A stretch of 64,000 nt of DNA from Gordonia neofelifaecis NRRL B-59395 (GTDB lineage Bacteria; Actinomycetota; Actinomycetes; Mycobacteriales; Mycobacteriaceae), in assembly GCF_000192435.1 (NCBI RefSeq), contig NZ_AEUD01000004.1, positions 239,355-303,354 on the forward strand, written 5' to 3'. The notes under the pieces are model-generated. The model worked only from the letters and a program-made list of their open reading frames with translations. It was not told the DNA's origin and searched no databases. This document shows, one piece after another, positions 8,156-16,874 of the stretch (within the stretch, counting starts at the first letter, position 1; each line of letters begins with the position of its first letter). The position numbers and the translations under genes are program-made.

Positions 8156-9978
8156 CGTGTCAACGTCTCCACTTCTGCGGCCTCCGGCCCGTCGGGATCG
8201 ATTCCGAGGTATTCGCTCAGCACGCGGGGATGCCGCTCGATCTCCGCGGGTGGGCCCTGCGCGATGACCTCGCCCTGCGCCAGCACGATGATGGTGTCGG
8301 CCAGCGAGAGCACGAGTCGGAAGTTGTGCTCCACGAGCAGAACGGTGGCACCGGCATCACGCAGCGCGCGGATCAGCGTCGCGAGCCGCACCAGCTCGTC
8401 CTCGTCCATTCCGGAGGCGATCTCGTCGAGGAGCAGGACACGCGGTTGTGCGACGACGGCGCGGGCCACCTCGAGCATCCGGCGCATGCCGAGCGGCAAC
8501 GACGTGGCGACCTCGTCGCGCAGGTGCGACATACCGACCGACTCGAGGACCCGTTCGGCCTCCGCGACGTCGTTGCGCGCGGTCCGCCGGTAGCCGGGCA
8601 GCCGGAGGATCGCGGACAGCATCGACGATCGATCGGTCATGTACCGGCCGGAGGCGACGGCCTCCAGCACGGTCACGTGTTCCGGGATGTTCGGTGTCTG
8701 GAACGTCCGCGCGACGCCTTCGCGGGCCACGCGATGCGACGAGAATCGCTGCACCTCTGTGCCGCCGATCGCGATGGTTCCGGCGTCTGCGGTGTAGAAG
8801 CCGCAGATCATGTTCAGCATCGTCGTCTTGCCGGAGCCGTTGGGGCCGATCAGGGCGGTCACCCGGCCGGGCTCGGCACGCAGGCTCGCCGAGCGCAGCG
8901 CCTGGTTGCCGCCGAACGACTTCGACAGGTCGGTCACCTCGAGGACGGCGCCGTCGATCGGGTCGACGGTCACTGCCGCGGCCGGGTCACCGTGCGCCGG
9001 GACCGGCGGCGTGTTCATGCCCGCCTTGCGGTCGAGCCATCGTCGGCCCGCGGTGATCAGCCTGGTGAGTCCACCCGAGAGCAGGACACCGCCGACGATC
9101 AGGAAGCCGCCGTAGACCACCAGCGCGTACTCCTGGAAGGCGGTGGACTGATTGGGACCGAACTGCATGATCGCGGCGCCGAGCACCGCACCGTAGACGC
9201 TTGCCGACCCGCCGAGGATCGACGCGGCCAGCACTGCGGTCGCGAAGGTGAAGCCGAAGGCCTCGGGCGCGATGAACAGATCGGTGTTGGCGAACAGCGC
9301 GCCGGCCAGACCCGCGGGAATCGCGCCGAGCGCGTATCCGAGCAGCTTCATCCGGAACACTGAGACGCCCTGCGAGCGAGCGAGAACGGGCGATTGCTTC
9401 AGCGTGCGGAACGCGATGCCGTGCCGGGAGACGACGAGGTTGCGCATCACCACGAACCACGCGATCGTCACACCGGCCACCACGTAGTAGAAGTCGGTGC
9501 CGATGTCCTGCCCGAAGAACGTCGGCGGCTCCATGCCCGACAGCCCGTTGCGACCGCCGGTCTTCCCGCCGAAGATCGCGAGGATGTCCGGCACCAGGAG
9601 GATGAGGAAGAACGACGTCATCGCCAGCGACCAGCTGCCGAGCCGCAGCCCGGGGATGCCGGTGATCACGCCGACGATCAGGGCGACTGCGCCGGCGGCG
9701 ATCAACTGCACGACGATGTCGGTGTGCCCCTCCTGGGAGAGGAGACCTGCGGTGTACGCGCCGGCCGCGTACATCGCCGCCTGGCCGAGTGCCAGTTCAC
9801 CCGCGTAGCCGAGGCTGAGGTTCAGACCGCTGACGACCAGCGCCAGGATGCACGCCAACTGCACCTGCCGGGTGTTGGCGGCGTCGAGCCCCATCATGGG
9901 GGCGAAGAACACCGCGGCGGCGAAGACGAGTGCGTACACCCATCCCGGGACGCCGCGAAGAGTGCGCCAGATCTGCAT
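8152..9978 (-). CDS. livM-livG: Fused ABC importer permease + ATPase (LivM-LivG)
   Basis: One open frame of about 608 residues. Residues 1 to about 330 form a multi-helix LivM-type permease (LSLGYAGELALGQAAMYAAGAY near 50). Residues from about 345 form a LivG-type ATPase with Walker A GPNGSGKTT, the LivG-style signature LPLGMRRMLEVAR and Walker B VLLLDEIASGMDE. There is no stop or frame change between them. The ATG at 9978 was used; a GTG at 9984 overlaps the livH stop as GTGA and is equally plausible. A longer open frame to 10089 runs inside livH and is rejected. Permease-ATPase fusions of this class occur in actinobacteria. Confidence 0.9.
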   Translation of the reverse strand: MQIWRTLRGVPGWVYALVFAAAVFFAPMMGLDAANTRQVQLACILALVVSGLNLSLGYAGELALGQAAMYAAGAYTAGLLSQEGHTDIVVQLIAAGAVALIVGVITGIPGLRLGSWSLAMTSFFLILLVPDILAIFGGKTGGRNGLSGMEPPTFFGQDIGTDFYYVVAGVTIAWFVVMRNLVVSRHGIAFRTLKQSPVLARSQGVSVFRMKLLGYALGAIPAGLAGALFANTDLFIAPEAFGFTFATAVLAASILGGSASVYGAVLGAAIMQFGPNQSTAFQEYALVVYGGFLIVGGVLLSGGLTRLITAGRRWLDRKAGMNTPPVPAHGDPAAAVTVDPIDGAVLEVTDLSKSFGGNQALRSASLRAEPGRVTALIGPNGSGKTTMLNMICGFYTADAGTIAIGGTEVQRFSSHRVAREGVARTFQTPNIPEHVTVLEAVASGRYMTDRSSMLSAILRLPGYRRTARNDVAEAERVLESVGMSHLRDEVATSLPLGMRRMLEVARAVVAQPRVLLLDEIASGMDEDELVRLATLIRALRDAGATVLLVEHNFRLVLSLADTIIVLAQGEVIAQGPPAEIERHPRVLSEYLGIDPDGPEAAEVETLTR

Positions 9979-9980
9979 CG

Positions 9981-10838
9981 TCACACCACTCTCTCTGTCA
10001 TCCGGCCGAACAGGCCCGCGGGTTTCACCATCAGCACGATCAGGAGGACGGCGAAGATCGCGATATTGCTGTACTGGCTGCCGAACCACAGCGCGGTGTA
10101 CGCCTCGACGACGCCGACCACCAGTCCGCCGATCAGCGCGCCAGGCAGCGATCCGAATCCGCCGATCGCCAGGGCCACGAAGCCCTTGAGTGCGAGCGCG
10201 GCACCGAGGGTGGCGACCGCGTAGGTCTTCGGTCCGACGAAGATGCCCAGCACGCCGGCCAGGAAGCCGGAGAACGCGAACGCGCCGACCGCCAGCCGTC
10301 GCACATTGACGCCGCGGAGCATCGCGGCCTCACGATCCTCGGAGACGCCCATCAGGGCCAGACCGGTCATCGTGCGTTTGCTGAACTGCCCGAGCGCGAT
10401 GACGATGACGATCGCCAGCACCAGCAGCGCGATCTCGTACCCGTACGTGCCGCCGCCGAAGATCTCGATCGGATCGTCGGATCCGAGGAAGGGGACGGTC
10501 AGTGGTTCATTGCCCCAGATCAGCTGGGTCGCACCGTTCAGCAGGGTCGCCACACCGAGCGTGGTGACCAGCTGGTTGTGCGGGTCGCGGACCGGCCTGA
10601 CCGCGATCAGATCCTCGACCGCGGCCAGTACCATCACCACCACGCCGGCCACGAGGGCCGCCACCCATGCGGGCAGCTTCCACGTGACCAGGCACGTGTA
10701 GGCCACGAACGTGCCGACCATCATCAACTGCGCCTGCGCGAAGTTGAACGTGTTCGAGGAGACGAACACGATGTTGTATCCGACTGCCACCAGGACGTAG
10801 ACCGCGCCCAGGGCAAGACCCGACCAGAGAATGGTCAC
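9981..10838 (-). CDS. livH: Branched-chain-type ABC importer permease (LivH-like)
   Basis: A 285-residue integral membrane protein of the LivH type, with about eight hydrophobic segments and the family's NTFNFAQAQLMMVGTF stretch near residue 30 (the NxxxFA.G motif region). The start is a GTG with an AGGAAGGG site about eight bases upstream. It lies 50 bases downstream of the substrate-binding lipoprotein and abuts the LivM-LivG fusion. It forms the channel with the permease half of that fusion. Confidence 0.9.
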   Translation of the reverse strand: MTILWSGLALGAVYVLVAVGYNIVFVSSNTFNFAQAQLMMVGTFVAYTCLVTWKLPAWVAALVAGVVVMVLAAVEDLIAVRPVRDPHNQLVTTLGVATLLNGATQLIWGNEPLTVPFLGSDDPIEIFGGGTYGYEIALLVLAIVIVIALGQFSKRTMTGLALMGVSEDREAAMLRGVNVRRLAVGAFAFSGFLAGVLGIFVGPKTYAVATLGAALALKGFVALAIGGFGSLPGALIGGLVVGVVEAYTALWFGSQYSNIAIFAVLLIVLMVKPAGLFGRMTERVV

Positions 10839-10888
10839 GCCGTCATCCCTTCCTCATCCGCTGTGATCCGATCGCCGAAGCCGCCGGA

Positions 10889-12097
10889 CTACGGGTGACC
10901 GAACTGACCGTTGACGACCTTGGTCGGTGCGATGAACTTCATCTCGCTCTGGGCGGGGTTCGGATCGTGGCTGTCGGCGGTGAAGTTGTAGCGGGCCAGG
11001 AACGCGGTCTTGGCGTTCTGCTGTACCTCGGGGTTCTCGAGGGCCTCCGCGAGCTTCTGCGGATCGGTCGAAGTGCCGGCCTTCTTCGCCGCTGCGGCGA
11101 TGAGCGGCATCGCGTCGTAGTTGTCGGCGACGATGAGGGTCGAGCGGATCTCACCGAGCGAGGCCATGGTGTCGACCATCTGCTTCACGGCGGCGTTGTT
11201 CGGGTCGTAGACGGTGCTGGTGAACACCTGGGTCACCAGGTTCTTCACGGCCGGGGTGCCGAGGACGCCCGCAGGCGGGGTGTTGGCGATCAGGTTGGTG
11301 CCCGACACCGAGGTGTTGCCGATGATCGGGACGTCCCAGCCGAGCCGCTCGATGTTCTTGAGCAGGTAACCGAGCGGAGCGCCGTACGCGTCCACGACGA
11401 GAGCCTTGGCGCCCGCGTTCTTCAGCGACTGCAGCTGCGCGGTCATGTCCAGAGCGGTGACCTCGTACTCGACGTTGCCCGCGAGCTTCAGGCCGGCCGC
11501 GGTGACGGCCTGCCCCATCTTCTCGCCGAACTCCTCGCCGTATGCGGTGCTGCCGTGGATGACGCCGATGTCGTTGTAGTTCTTCTCCTTCGCGTAGCCG
11601 GCGATCGACTTGGAGTTGTCGGTGCCGCCGGGGGCGAGATCGAAGTTCAGCGGGAACTTGTCGGGGTTCGTCGAATCCTCGGTCGGTGCGACGTTGAACG
11701 ACAGGATCTTGTTCTGCTTGAGGATCGGGAGAAGCGCCGCGCTGATCGTCGACGGTCCGGAGTCCAGCACCAGATCGGGCTTGCTCTCGGTGATCGACTG
11801 GCGGATCTTGGTGACCGCGTTGGTCGCGTCACCGCCGTCGTCGACGACCGTCAGCTGGATCTTGCGGCCGTCGATGCCGCCGTCGTTGTTCACGACCTGG
11901 ACGCCGGCCTTGGCGGCGAGCACGGAGGTCTGCGCGTTCGCGGCGAGCGCGCCCTGCCCACTGATGCCCGCGGTGATGAGCACGCGGTACGGCTGGTCCG
12001 CACCGCCGCTGCTGGTGGAGTCGCTGTTGCCGCACGCTGCCAAGGTCAGCGACGAGACGGCGAGTCCCACGATGATCGCCCGGTTCCGAATTCTCAC
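10889..12097 (-). CDS. ABC importer substrate-binding lipoprotein (LivK/type 1 periplasmic-binding fold)
   Basis: A 402-residue precursor. A lipoprotein signal peptide ends in the lipobox LAAC (residues 19-22), so Cys22 should be acylated and anchor the receptor outside the membrane. The rest is a Leu/Ile/Val-binding-protein-like fold that starts YRVLITAGISGQGALAANAQ. The GTG start has an AGGAGG site seven bases upstream. It is the first gene of the minus-strand importer operon. A possible promoter lies at 12152-12124 (TTGACG, 17-base spacer, GCTGTA), but the -10 is poor. The ligand is unknown; it may be a kynurenine-pathway or aromatic compound given the neighbours. Confidence 0.9.
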   Translation of the reverse strand: MRIRNRAIIVGLAVSSLTLAACGNSDSTSSGGADQPYRVLITAGISGQGALAANAQTSVLAAKAGVQVVNNDGGIDGRKIQLTVVDDGGDATNAVTKIRQSITESKPDLVLDSGPSTISAALLPILKQNKILSFNVAPTEDSTNPDKFPLNFDLAPGGTDNSKSIAGYAKEKNYNDIGVIHGSTAYGEEFGEKMGQAVTAAGLKLAGNVEYEVTALDMTAQLQSLKNAGAKALVVDAYGAPLGYLLKNIERLGWDVPIIGNTSVSGTNLIANTPPAGVLGTPAVKNLVTQVFTSTVYDPNNAAVKQMVDTMASLGEIRSTLIVADNYDAMPLIAAAAKKAGTSTDPQKLAEALENPEVQQNAKTAFLARYNFTADSHDPNPAQSEMKFIAPTKVVNGQFGHP

Positions 12098-12276
12098 GGA
12101 GTCCTCCTGTAGTGCCCGACCGCTACAGCGGTGCCCAGGGCGTGAACGTCAATGATTCGCCCCGGATCGTGGCACAGCCGCCCGATGGTATGAAACAGTT
12201 CACCCGCCCAGCGGGAAATGGCGCCGATCACTGTGTGAGGGACGCGGTTCGGTGGTAGTGGGTTTCGCGCAGACCC

Positions 12277-13083
12277 TCAGCGCAGGGCGCGCCGCCGATC
12301 GAGGGTCGAGGCGATCCCGGTGGCCGCGGCTCGAACGGCGTCCGCCTGCGCGTCGGGCCGGTACCGGGTCAGCGGGCCGGTCACGCTGACCGCCGCGACG
12401 ACGGCATTGGTGGCGACGTCGAGGATCGGCGCGGCGACGCAGCCGATCCCGGGCGCCGACTCCTCGTACTCGTAGGCGACGCCGGACTCGCGGATGGTGT
12501 CGAGCTGGCGGGCCAGGATTCCGGGCGCGATGATGGTCCGCGGCGTCCGGCGCGCCAGCGGCGAGGCCAGCACGGTGTGCCGCAGACTCGGGTCGGCGTG
12601 GGCGAGCAGTGCTTTGCCGATCCCGGTGCAGTGCAGAGGCATCCGGCCGCCGGTGCGGGACGGCGCGCTGGCCTGTCGATGTCCGCCGATCTTCGCCACG
12701 TAGACCACTTCGTGTCCGTCGAGGACTCCGAGGTGGACGGTTTCGCGGGTCCGCCCGTACAGGTCCTGCAGGAACGGCATCGCGATCTCGAGCAGACTCC
12801 GCTCCACTGACGCGAGCATCCCGAGTTCGAAGAGTCCGCCGGAGAGCCGGTAGCCGCGGTCGGTGCGGTCGAGCAGTCGCACTCCGACGAGTTCCCCCGC
12901 GAGTCGATGGACCGTCGCCTTGTGCAGCCCGGTGCGGCGGACGAGTTCGGCGAGCGGCAGGTCGCTGTCGTCGACGGTGAACGCGCGCAGGATGGTGACG
13001 ACCTTCCCGACGACGGTGTCGCGATCGACCGGCGGTTCACCGTCGGCCGATCGGGGCGATTGCGCGGGCGTCGAGCTGGGCAT
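12277..13083 (-). CDS. IclR-family transcriptional regulator
   Basis: A 268-residue regulator with an N-terminal winged helix (about residues 25-80: VGKVVTILRAF, LAELVRRTGLHKATVHRLAGEL) and a C-terminal GAF-like effector domain (RETVHLGVLDGHEVVYVAKI, GKALLAHADPS, GIGCVAAPILD). Such proteins commonly control aromatic catabolism, as repressors or activators. It is divergent from the hydratase-dehydrogenase-aldolase operon across 72 bases that hold a clear palindrome (13105-13121). It is also 179 bases upstream of the importer operon, so it could govern both. Confidence 0.92.
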   Translation of the reverse strand: MPSSTPAQSPRSADGEPPVDRDTVVGKVVTILRAFTVDDSDLPLAELVRRTGLHKATVHRLAGELVGVRLLDRTDRGYRLSGGLFELGMLASVERSLLEIAMPFLQDLYGRTRETVHLGVLDGHEVVYVAKIGGHRQASAPSRTGGRMPLHCTGIGKALLAHADPSLRHTVLASPLARRTPRTIIAPGILARQLDTIRESGVAYEYEESAPGIGCVAAPILDVATNAVVAAVSVTGPLTRYRPDAQADAVRAAATGIASTLDRRRALR

Positions 13084-13104
13084 ATCCGGAGTTTACCGAC
13101 CGCT

Positions 13105-13121
13105 GTCTCGCTCAGCGAGAC
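13105..13121. promoter_or_regulatory. Candidate IclR operator palindrome
   Basis: GTCTCGCT-C-AGCGAGAC is a perfect inverted repeat with eight-base arms around one central base. It lies between the divergent iclR gene (starts 13083) and the hydratase gene (starts 13156). The position and size suit an IclR-type dimer site that controls both directions. This is inference from position; no binding consensus for this protein is known to me. Confidence 0.55.
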
Positions 13122-13155
13122 GCAGTGCTTCTCACTCGCCGCCGGAACGGTGAGC

Positions 13156-13977
13156 ATGGTCACCATGACCGAAACCACCGAGCGTGACGCCGCCGAAGAC
13201 CAGGCGGCACAGCGGCTTCTCACCGCATTGCAGACCCGCGAGGCGTGCACTCCGGTGCGCGACCTGATCGGCCCCACCGACCTGCCCGCCGCCTATCGCG
13301 TCCAGGAGCGGCTCACCGCGGGCCGTGTCGCGGGCGGGGCGAAGATCGTCGGCCGAAAGATCGGCCTGACCTCTGCGGCCGTCCAGGAACAGATGGGCGT
13401 CGATCAGCCGGACTTCGGCGTGCTCTTCGACGACATGGCGTACGGCGACGGCGAACTGGTTCCGATGGACCGCCTGCTGCAGCCCAAGGCCGAGGCCGAG
13501 GTCGCGTTCGTCCTGAAGAAGGACCTGGCCGACGGCCCGCTCGACACCGAGCAGATCCGCGACGCCATCGATTACGGCATGCCCGCGCTCGAGGTCTGCG
13601 ACAGCCGCATCGACGGCTGGAACATCGCCTTCGCCGACACCGTCGCGGACAACGCGTCCTCGGGCGTCTACGTGCTCGGCGACACTCGCATGACGCTCGA
13701 CGAGTTCAGTCCGGTCGAGGTCGGCATGTCGATGCGCATCAACGGCGAGGAGGTGTCGACCGGCAACGGTGCGGCCTGCCTCGGCGATCCGCTCAACGCC
13801 GTCGCATGGCTGGCGAAGGCCGCCCGCGACTTCGGCGAACCCCTGCGGGCCGGTCAGGTGATCCTGTCCGGTGCCCTGGGCCCCATGCGTCCGATCGAAT
13901 CCGGCGACGAAGTGACCGTCGACATCGTCGGCCTCGGTTCGGTGACAGCTCGTTTCAGTGAAGGGAATCTCTCATGA
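13156..13977 (+). CDS. mhpD: 2-oxopent-4-enoate (2-keto-4-pentenoate) hydratase
   Basis: A protein of about 273 residues from the same hydratase/decarboxylase family as the gene at 1455. It should hydrate 2-oxopent-4-enoate to 4-hydroxy-2-oxovalerate (NbaH step). Motifs are [19 protein letters not shown] near residue 69, [12 protein letters not shown] near 109 and [27 protein letters not shown] near 146. Two in-frame ATGs, at 13156 and 13165, are possible; the first is used because GGAA lies eight bases before it. The long open frame upstream runs antisense to iclR and is not coding. Its stop overlaps the dehydrogenase start (ATGA at 13974-13977). Confidence 0.9.
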   Translation: MVTMTETTERDAAEDQAAQRLLTALQTREACTPVRDLIGPTDLPAAYRVQERLTAGRVAGGAKIVGRKIGLTSAAVQEQMGVDQPDFGVLFDDMAYGDGELVPMDRLLQPKAEAEVAFVLKKDLADGPLDTEQIRDAIDYGMPALEVCDSRIDGWNIAFADTVADNASSGVYVLGDTRMTLDEFSPVEVGMSMRINGEEVSTGNGAACLGDPLNAVAWLAKAARDFGEPLRAGQVILSGALGPMRPIESGDEVTVDIVGLGSVTARFSEGNLS

Positions 13978-14930
13978 GTAAGACCAAGGTGGCCATCATC
14001 GGCTCCGGCAACATCGGCACGGATCTGATGATCAAGGTCCTCCGCACCGCCAAGCATCTCGAGATGGGTGCGATGGTCGGCATCGACCCCGACTCCGACG
14101 GCCTGGCCCGCGCCAAGCGTCTCGGCGTCCCGACCACTCACGAGGGTGTCGAAGGCCTGGTGAAGCTGCCGAACTTCGACGAGATCGACATCGTCTTCGA
14201 CGCCACGTCGGCCAAGGCGCACGAGTACAACGCGTCGATCCTGCAGCCGCTCGGCAAGCGTCTGATCGACCTGACCCCGGCGGCCATCGGCCCCTACGTG
14301 GTGCCTGCGGTCAACATCGGTGACCACCTGGACGCCGAGAACGTCAACATGGTCACCTGTGGCGGGCAGGCCACCATCCCGATCGTCGCCGCCGTCTCCC
14401 GCGTCGCACCGGTCGCGTACGCCGAGATCGTCGCGTCCATCGCGTCGAAGTCGGCGGGCCCCGGTACCCGCGCGAACATCGACGAGTTCACCGAGACCAC
14501 CTCGGCGGCCATCGAGCAGGTCGGTGGCGCTCGCAACGGCAAGGCCATCATCATCCTGAACCCGGCCGAGCCGCCGCTCATCATGCGCGACACGGTCTAC
14601 GCTCTGGTCGACGCACCCGATCTCGACACGCAGGAGCAGATCCGGAACTCGGTCGAGAAGATGGTCGCCGACGTCTCCGCGTACGTCCCCGGCTACCGCC
14701 TCAAGCAGAAGGTGCAGATCAACCCGATCGCCGAGGGATCGCCGGTCGAGACCCTGATGACCGAGGAGCCGGAATCGGCTCCGACCCACCAGGTCTCGGT
14801 GTTCCTCGAAGTGGAGGGCGCCGCCCACTACCTGCCGGCCTACGCCGGAAACCTCGACATCATGACGTCCGCGGGCCTGCAGTACGCCGAGCGGATCGCA
14901 GCGCTGAAGGCTGAGGAGGCCACCGCATGA
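13974..14930 (+). CDS. mhpF: Acetaldehyde dehydrogenase (acylating)
   Basis: A 318-residue NAD- and CoA-dependent enzyme that converts acetaldehyde to acetyl-CoA and works as a channelled complex with the aldolase encoded next. A Rossmann motif GSGNIGTD starts at residue 10. The catalytic Cys129 lies in TCGGQAT, as in DmpF/BphJ enzymes (about 312-318 residues). It overlaps the hydratase upstream and the aldolase downstream by four bases each, so the three proteins are translationally coupled in a strict hydratase-dehydrogenase-aldolase order. Confidence 0.96.
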   Translation: MSKTKVAIIGSGNIGTDLMIKVLRTAKHLEMGAMVGIDPDSDGLARAKRLGVPTTHEGVEGLVKLPNFDEIDIVFDATSAKAHEYNASILQPLGKRLIDLTPAAIGPYVVPAVNIGDHLDAENVNMVTCGGQATIPIVAAVSRVAPVAYAEIVASIASKSAGPGTRANIDEFTETTSAAIEQVGGARNGKAIIILNPAEPPLIMRDTVYALVDAPDLDTQEQIRNSVEKMVADVSAYVPGYRLKQKVQINPIAEGSPVETLMTEEPESAPTHQVSVFLEVEGAAHYLPAYAGNLDIMTSAGLQYAERIAALKAEEATA

Positions 14931-15952
14931 GCACCCCCATCTTCGTTCAGGACGTCACCCTGCGTGACGGCATGCACGCACTCCGCCACCAGATCAGCAC
15001 CGACGATGTCAAGCGCATCGTCTCGGCGCTCGACGAGGCCGGCGTGGACGCCATCGAGGTGGCGCACGGCGACGGTCTGGCCGGTGGCTCGGTCAACTAC
15101 GGTCCGGGCTCCAACACCGACTGGGAGTGGATCGAGGCCGCGGCGAGCGTCCTGAAGAACGCCCGCCTGACGACTCTGCTCCTGCCCGGCGTCGGCACGG
15201 TCGAAGAACTCAAGCACGCCTGGGATCTGGGTGTTCGCTCCGTCCGCATCGCGACGCACTGCACGGAGGCGGACGTCTCCGCACAGCACATCGCCGCGGC
15301 ACGTGAGATCGGCATGGACGTCTCGGGCTTCCTGATGCTGTCGCACATGTCGACCCCGGAGAAGCTGGCCGAACAGGCCAAGCTGATGGAGAGCTACGGC
15401 GCCAACTGCGTCTACATCACCGACTCGGGCGGCCGCCTGACCATGAACGACGTCGTCGCTCGCGTGAAGGCGTACCGCGGTGCGCTGAAGGACGAGACCG
15501 AGATCGGCATCCACGCCCACGAGAACCTCTCGCTGTCGGTCGCCAACTCGGTGGTCGCCGTGGAGAACGGCGTGTACCGCGTCGACGCATCGCTGGCCGG
15601 CCACGGTGCCGGTGCGGGCAACTGCCCGATCGAGCCCTTCGTCGCCGTCGCGAACCTGTCGGGCTTCGAGCACCGCTGCGACCTGAACAAGCTCGAGGAT
15701 GCGGCCGACGACATCGTCCGTCCGCTGCAGGACCGTCCGGTCCGCGTCGACCGCGAGACCCTGACTCTCGGTTACGCCGGCGTCTACTCGTCGTTCCTCC
15801 GTCACGCCGAGGCCGCTGCGAAGCGTTACGACCTCGACGTCCGCGACATCCTCACCGTCTGCGGCGAGCGTCGTCTGGTGGGCGGCCAGGAGGACATGAT
15901 CGTCGACATCGCGCTGACTCTCGTCGCCGAGCGCGACGTCGAGGTCGCATAG
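14927..15952 (+). CDS. mhpE: 4-hydroxy-2-oxovalerate aldolase
   Basis: A 341-residue class II, metal-dependent aldolase of the DmpG/BphI/HsaF group that splits 4-hydroxy-2-oxovalerate into pyruvate and acetaldehyde. The HMGL-like barrel begins with [12 protein letters not shown] (Arg and Asp of the active site near residues 12-13). The metal-binding HAH occurs in [10 protein letters not shown] near residue 195, and the dehydrogenase-contacting C-terminal domain is present. Acetaldehyde should pass directly to the MhpF partner. The operon ends here and is followed by a strong terminator hairpin at 15967-16007. Confidence 0.96.
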   Translation: MSTPIFVQDVTLRDGMHALRHQISTDDVKRIVSALDEAGVDAIEVAHGDGLAGGSVNYGPGSNTDWEWIEAAASVLKNARLTTLLLPGVGTVEELKHAWDLGVRSVRIATHCTEADVSAQHIAAAREIGMDVSGFLMLSHMSTPEKLAEQAKLMESYGANCVYITDSGGRLTMNDVVARVKAYRGALKDETEIGIHAHENLSLSVANSVVAVENGVYRVDASLAGHGAGAGNCPIEPFVAVANLSGFEHRCDLNKLEDAADDIVRPLQDRPVRVDRETLTLGYAGVYSSFLRHAEAAAKRYDLDVRDILTVCGERRLVGGQEDMIVDIALTLVAERDVEVA

Positions 15953-15966
15953 CCTGTCGCTCAATT

Positions 15967-16007
15967 CGACGAAGCCCGCGCGGTCACCGACTGCGCGGGC
16001 TTCGTCG
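15967..16007 (+). terminator. Strong stem-loop downstream of the aldolase gene
   Basis: Arms of 15 bases (15967-15981 and 15993-16007, CGACGAAGCCCGCGC and its complement) pair perfectly around an 11-base loop, 15 bases after the mhpE stop. There is no long T-run, which is common in actinobacteria. It fits an intrinsic terminator for the right catabolic operon. Confidence 0.8.
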
Positions 16008-16035
16008 TGCCGAGCGACTGGGTTTCCCAGGCCGA

Positions 16036-16126
16036 TCGAGTAGCCCCGGCGCGCAAGCGCCGCGGCGTATCGAGATCTCGCACGCCGTCTCGATACGCTC
16101 GCTCACTTCGTTCGCGGGCTACTCGA
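16036..16126. repeat. Nested inverted-repeat intergenic element
   Basis: The outer arms TCGAGTAGCCC (16036-16046) and its complement (16116-16126) enclose inner arms GCGTATCGAGA (16065-16075) and its complement (16088-16098). Between them lies a CGCTCGCTCACTTCGTTCG stretch. I recall similar TCTCGATACGCTCGCTCACTTCG / GGCTACTCGA sequences as multi-copy intergenic elements in high-GC actinobacteria; that is memory, not a search. It lies in the 264-base gap between mhpE and the tetR gene, where no gene is seen. Confidence 0.6.
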
Positions 16127-16216
16127 CAAGCCCGGGGGCGTGAGCTTGCACGGCCCCGCCCGCTGTCAGTCGACAATCCTGGGGGGCTGACCGGCGGACA
16201 CCGGTCCCCGGTCTGA

Positions 16217-16822
16217 CTACTCGGCTGCGCCGTAGGCGGCGAGGAATGCGCGCACCCCGGCGCGGATCAGCTCGCCGGAGTCGATGCCTGCGTCGGCCTG
16301 CACGGTCCGGGCTGTCAGGGCGATCAGGTGCAGCGCGGCGATCCGCTCGTTCTCGATGCGGAACAGGCCGGAGTCGGCGTGCCGCCGCAGATGCGCGGCG
16401 ATCGCCGCGCGCACGCGGTCGGGGCCGGCTGCTCGCCAGGCGCCGAGCACTTCGGGGTCGATGTGGTCGGAGTCGGCATTGACCTGGCGGATCATCGCGA
16501 AATGCAGCGCGGTCTCCGGATCCGGCTTCGCCCAGGCCTCGCCGAATGCCACGAGATCGTCGAACGGCTCGACGATCCGGTCGAGCATCCTGTCGACCAC
16601 CGTTATCTGGCGATCGGCGACGGCGGTGGAGCTGTCGAGAATCACCGCGCGGAAGAGCGCGCCCTTGTTGCCGTACTGGTTGTAGATCGTCCGGGTCGAC
16701 ACGCCGGCCTCGGTGGCCAGCGCGCTGATCGACGCACGGCTGAAGCCGTCGCGGGCGACCACGCGGAGGGCGCCGTCGAGCAGGGCTCGCTGTTTGTCTG
16801 CGCGCACGAGTACACCTTTCAT
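16217..16822 (-). CDS. TetR-family transcriptional regulator
   Basis: A 201-residue regulator with the N-terminal TetR helix-turn-helix (residues about 8-55: RALLDGALRVVARDGFSRASISALATEAGVSTRTIYNQYGNKGALF, described here by its ends) and a helical ligand-binding domain. It is divergent from an FMN reductase and an efflux pump gene with only 52 bases between, so it probably represses both and itself. The intergenic segment contains GTACA/TGTAC and TTGTAC repeats. The inducer is likely a toxic hydrophobic or quinone-like compound, judging by the neighbours. Confidence 0.9.
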   Translation of the reverse strand: MKGVLVRADKQRALLDGALRVVARDGFSRASISALATEAGVSTRTIYNQYGNKGALFRAVILDSSTAVADRQITVVDRMLDRIVEPFDDLVAFGEAWAKPDPETALHFAMIRQVNADSDHIDPEVLGAWRAAGPDRVRAAIAAHLRRHADSGLFRIENERIAALHLIALTARTVQADAGIDSGELIRAGVRAFLAAYGAAE

Positions 16823-16826
16823 CGAA

Positions 16827-16865
16827 GTACATCAACCATTGTACTAAGTGCAACAAGCGTTGTAC
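16827..16865. promoter_or_regulatory. Candidate TetR operator region
   Basis: An inverted repeat GTACA-N8-TGTAC (16827-16844) is followed by a second CAAC...GTTGTAC element (16851-16865). Both end in TTGTAC, giving two similar sites one after the other. They fill the 52-base gap between the divergent tetR and FMN reductase starts, where a TetR dimer would block both promoters. Confidence 0.5.
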
Positions 16866-16874
16866 ATTGACGCT

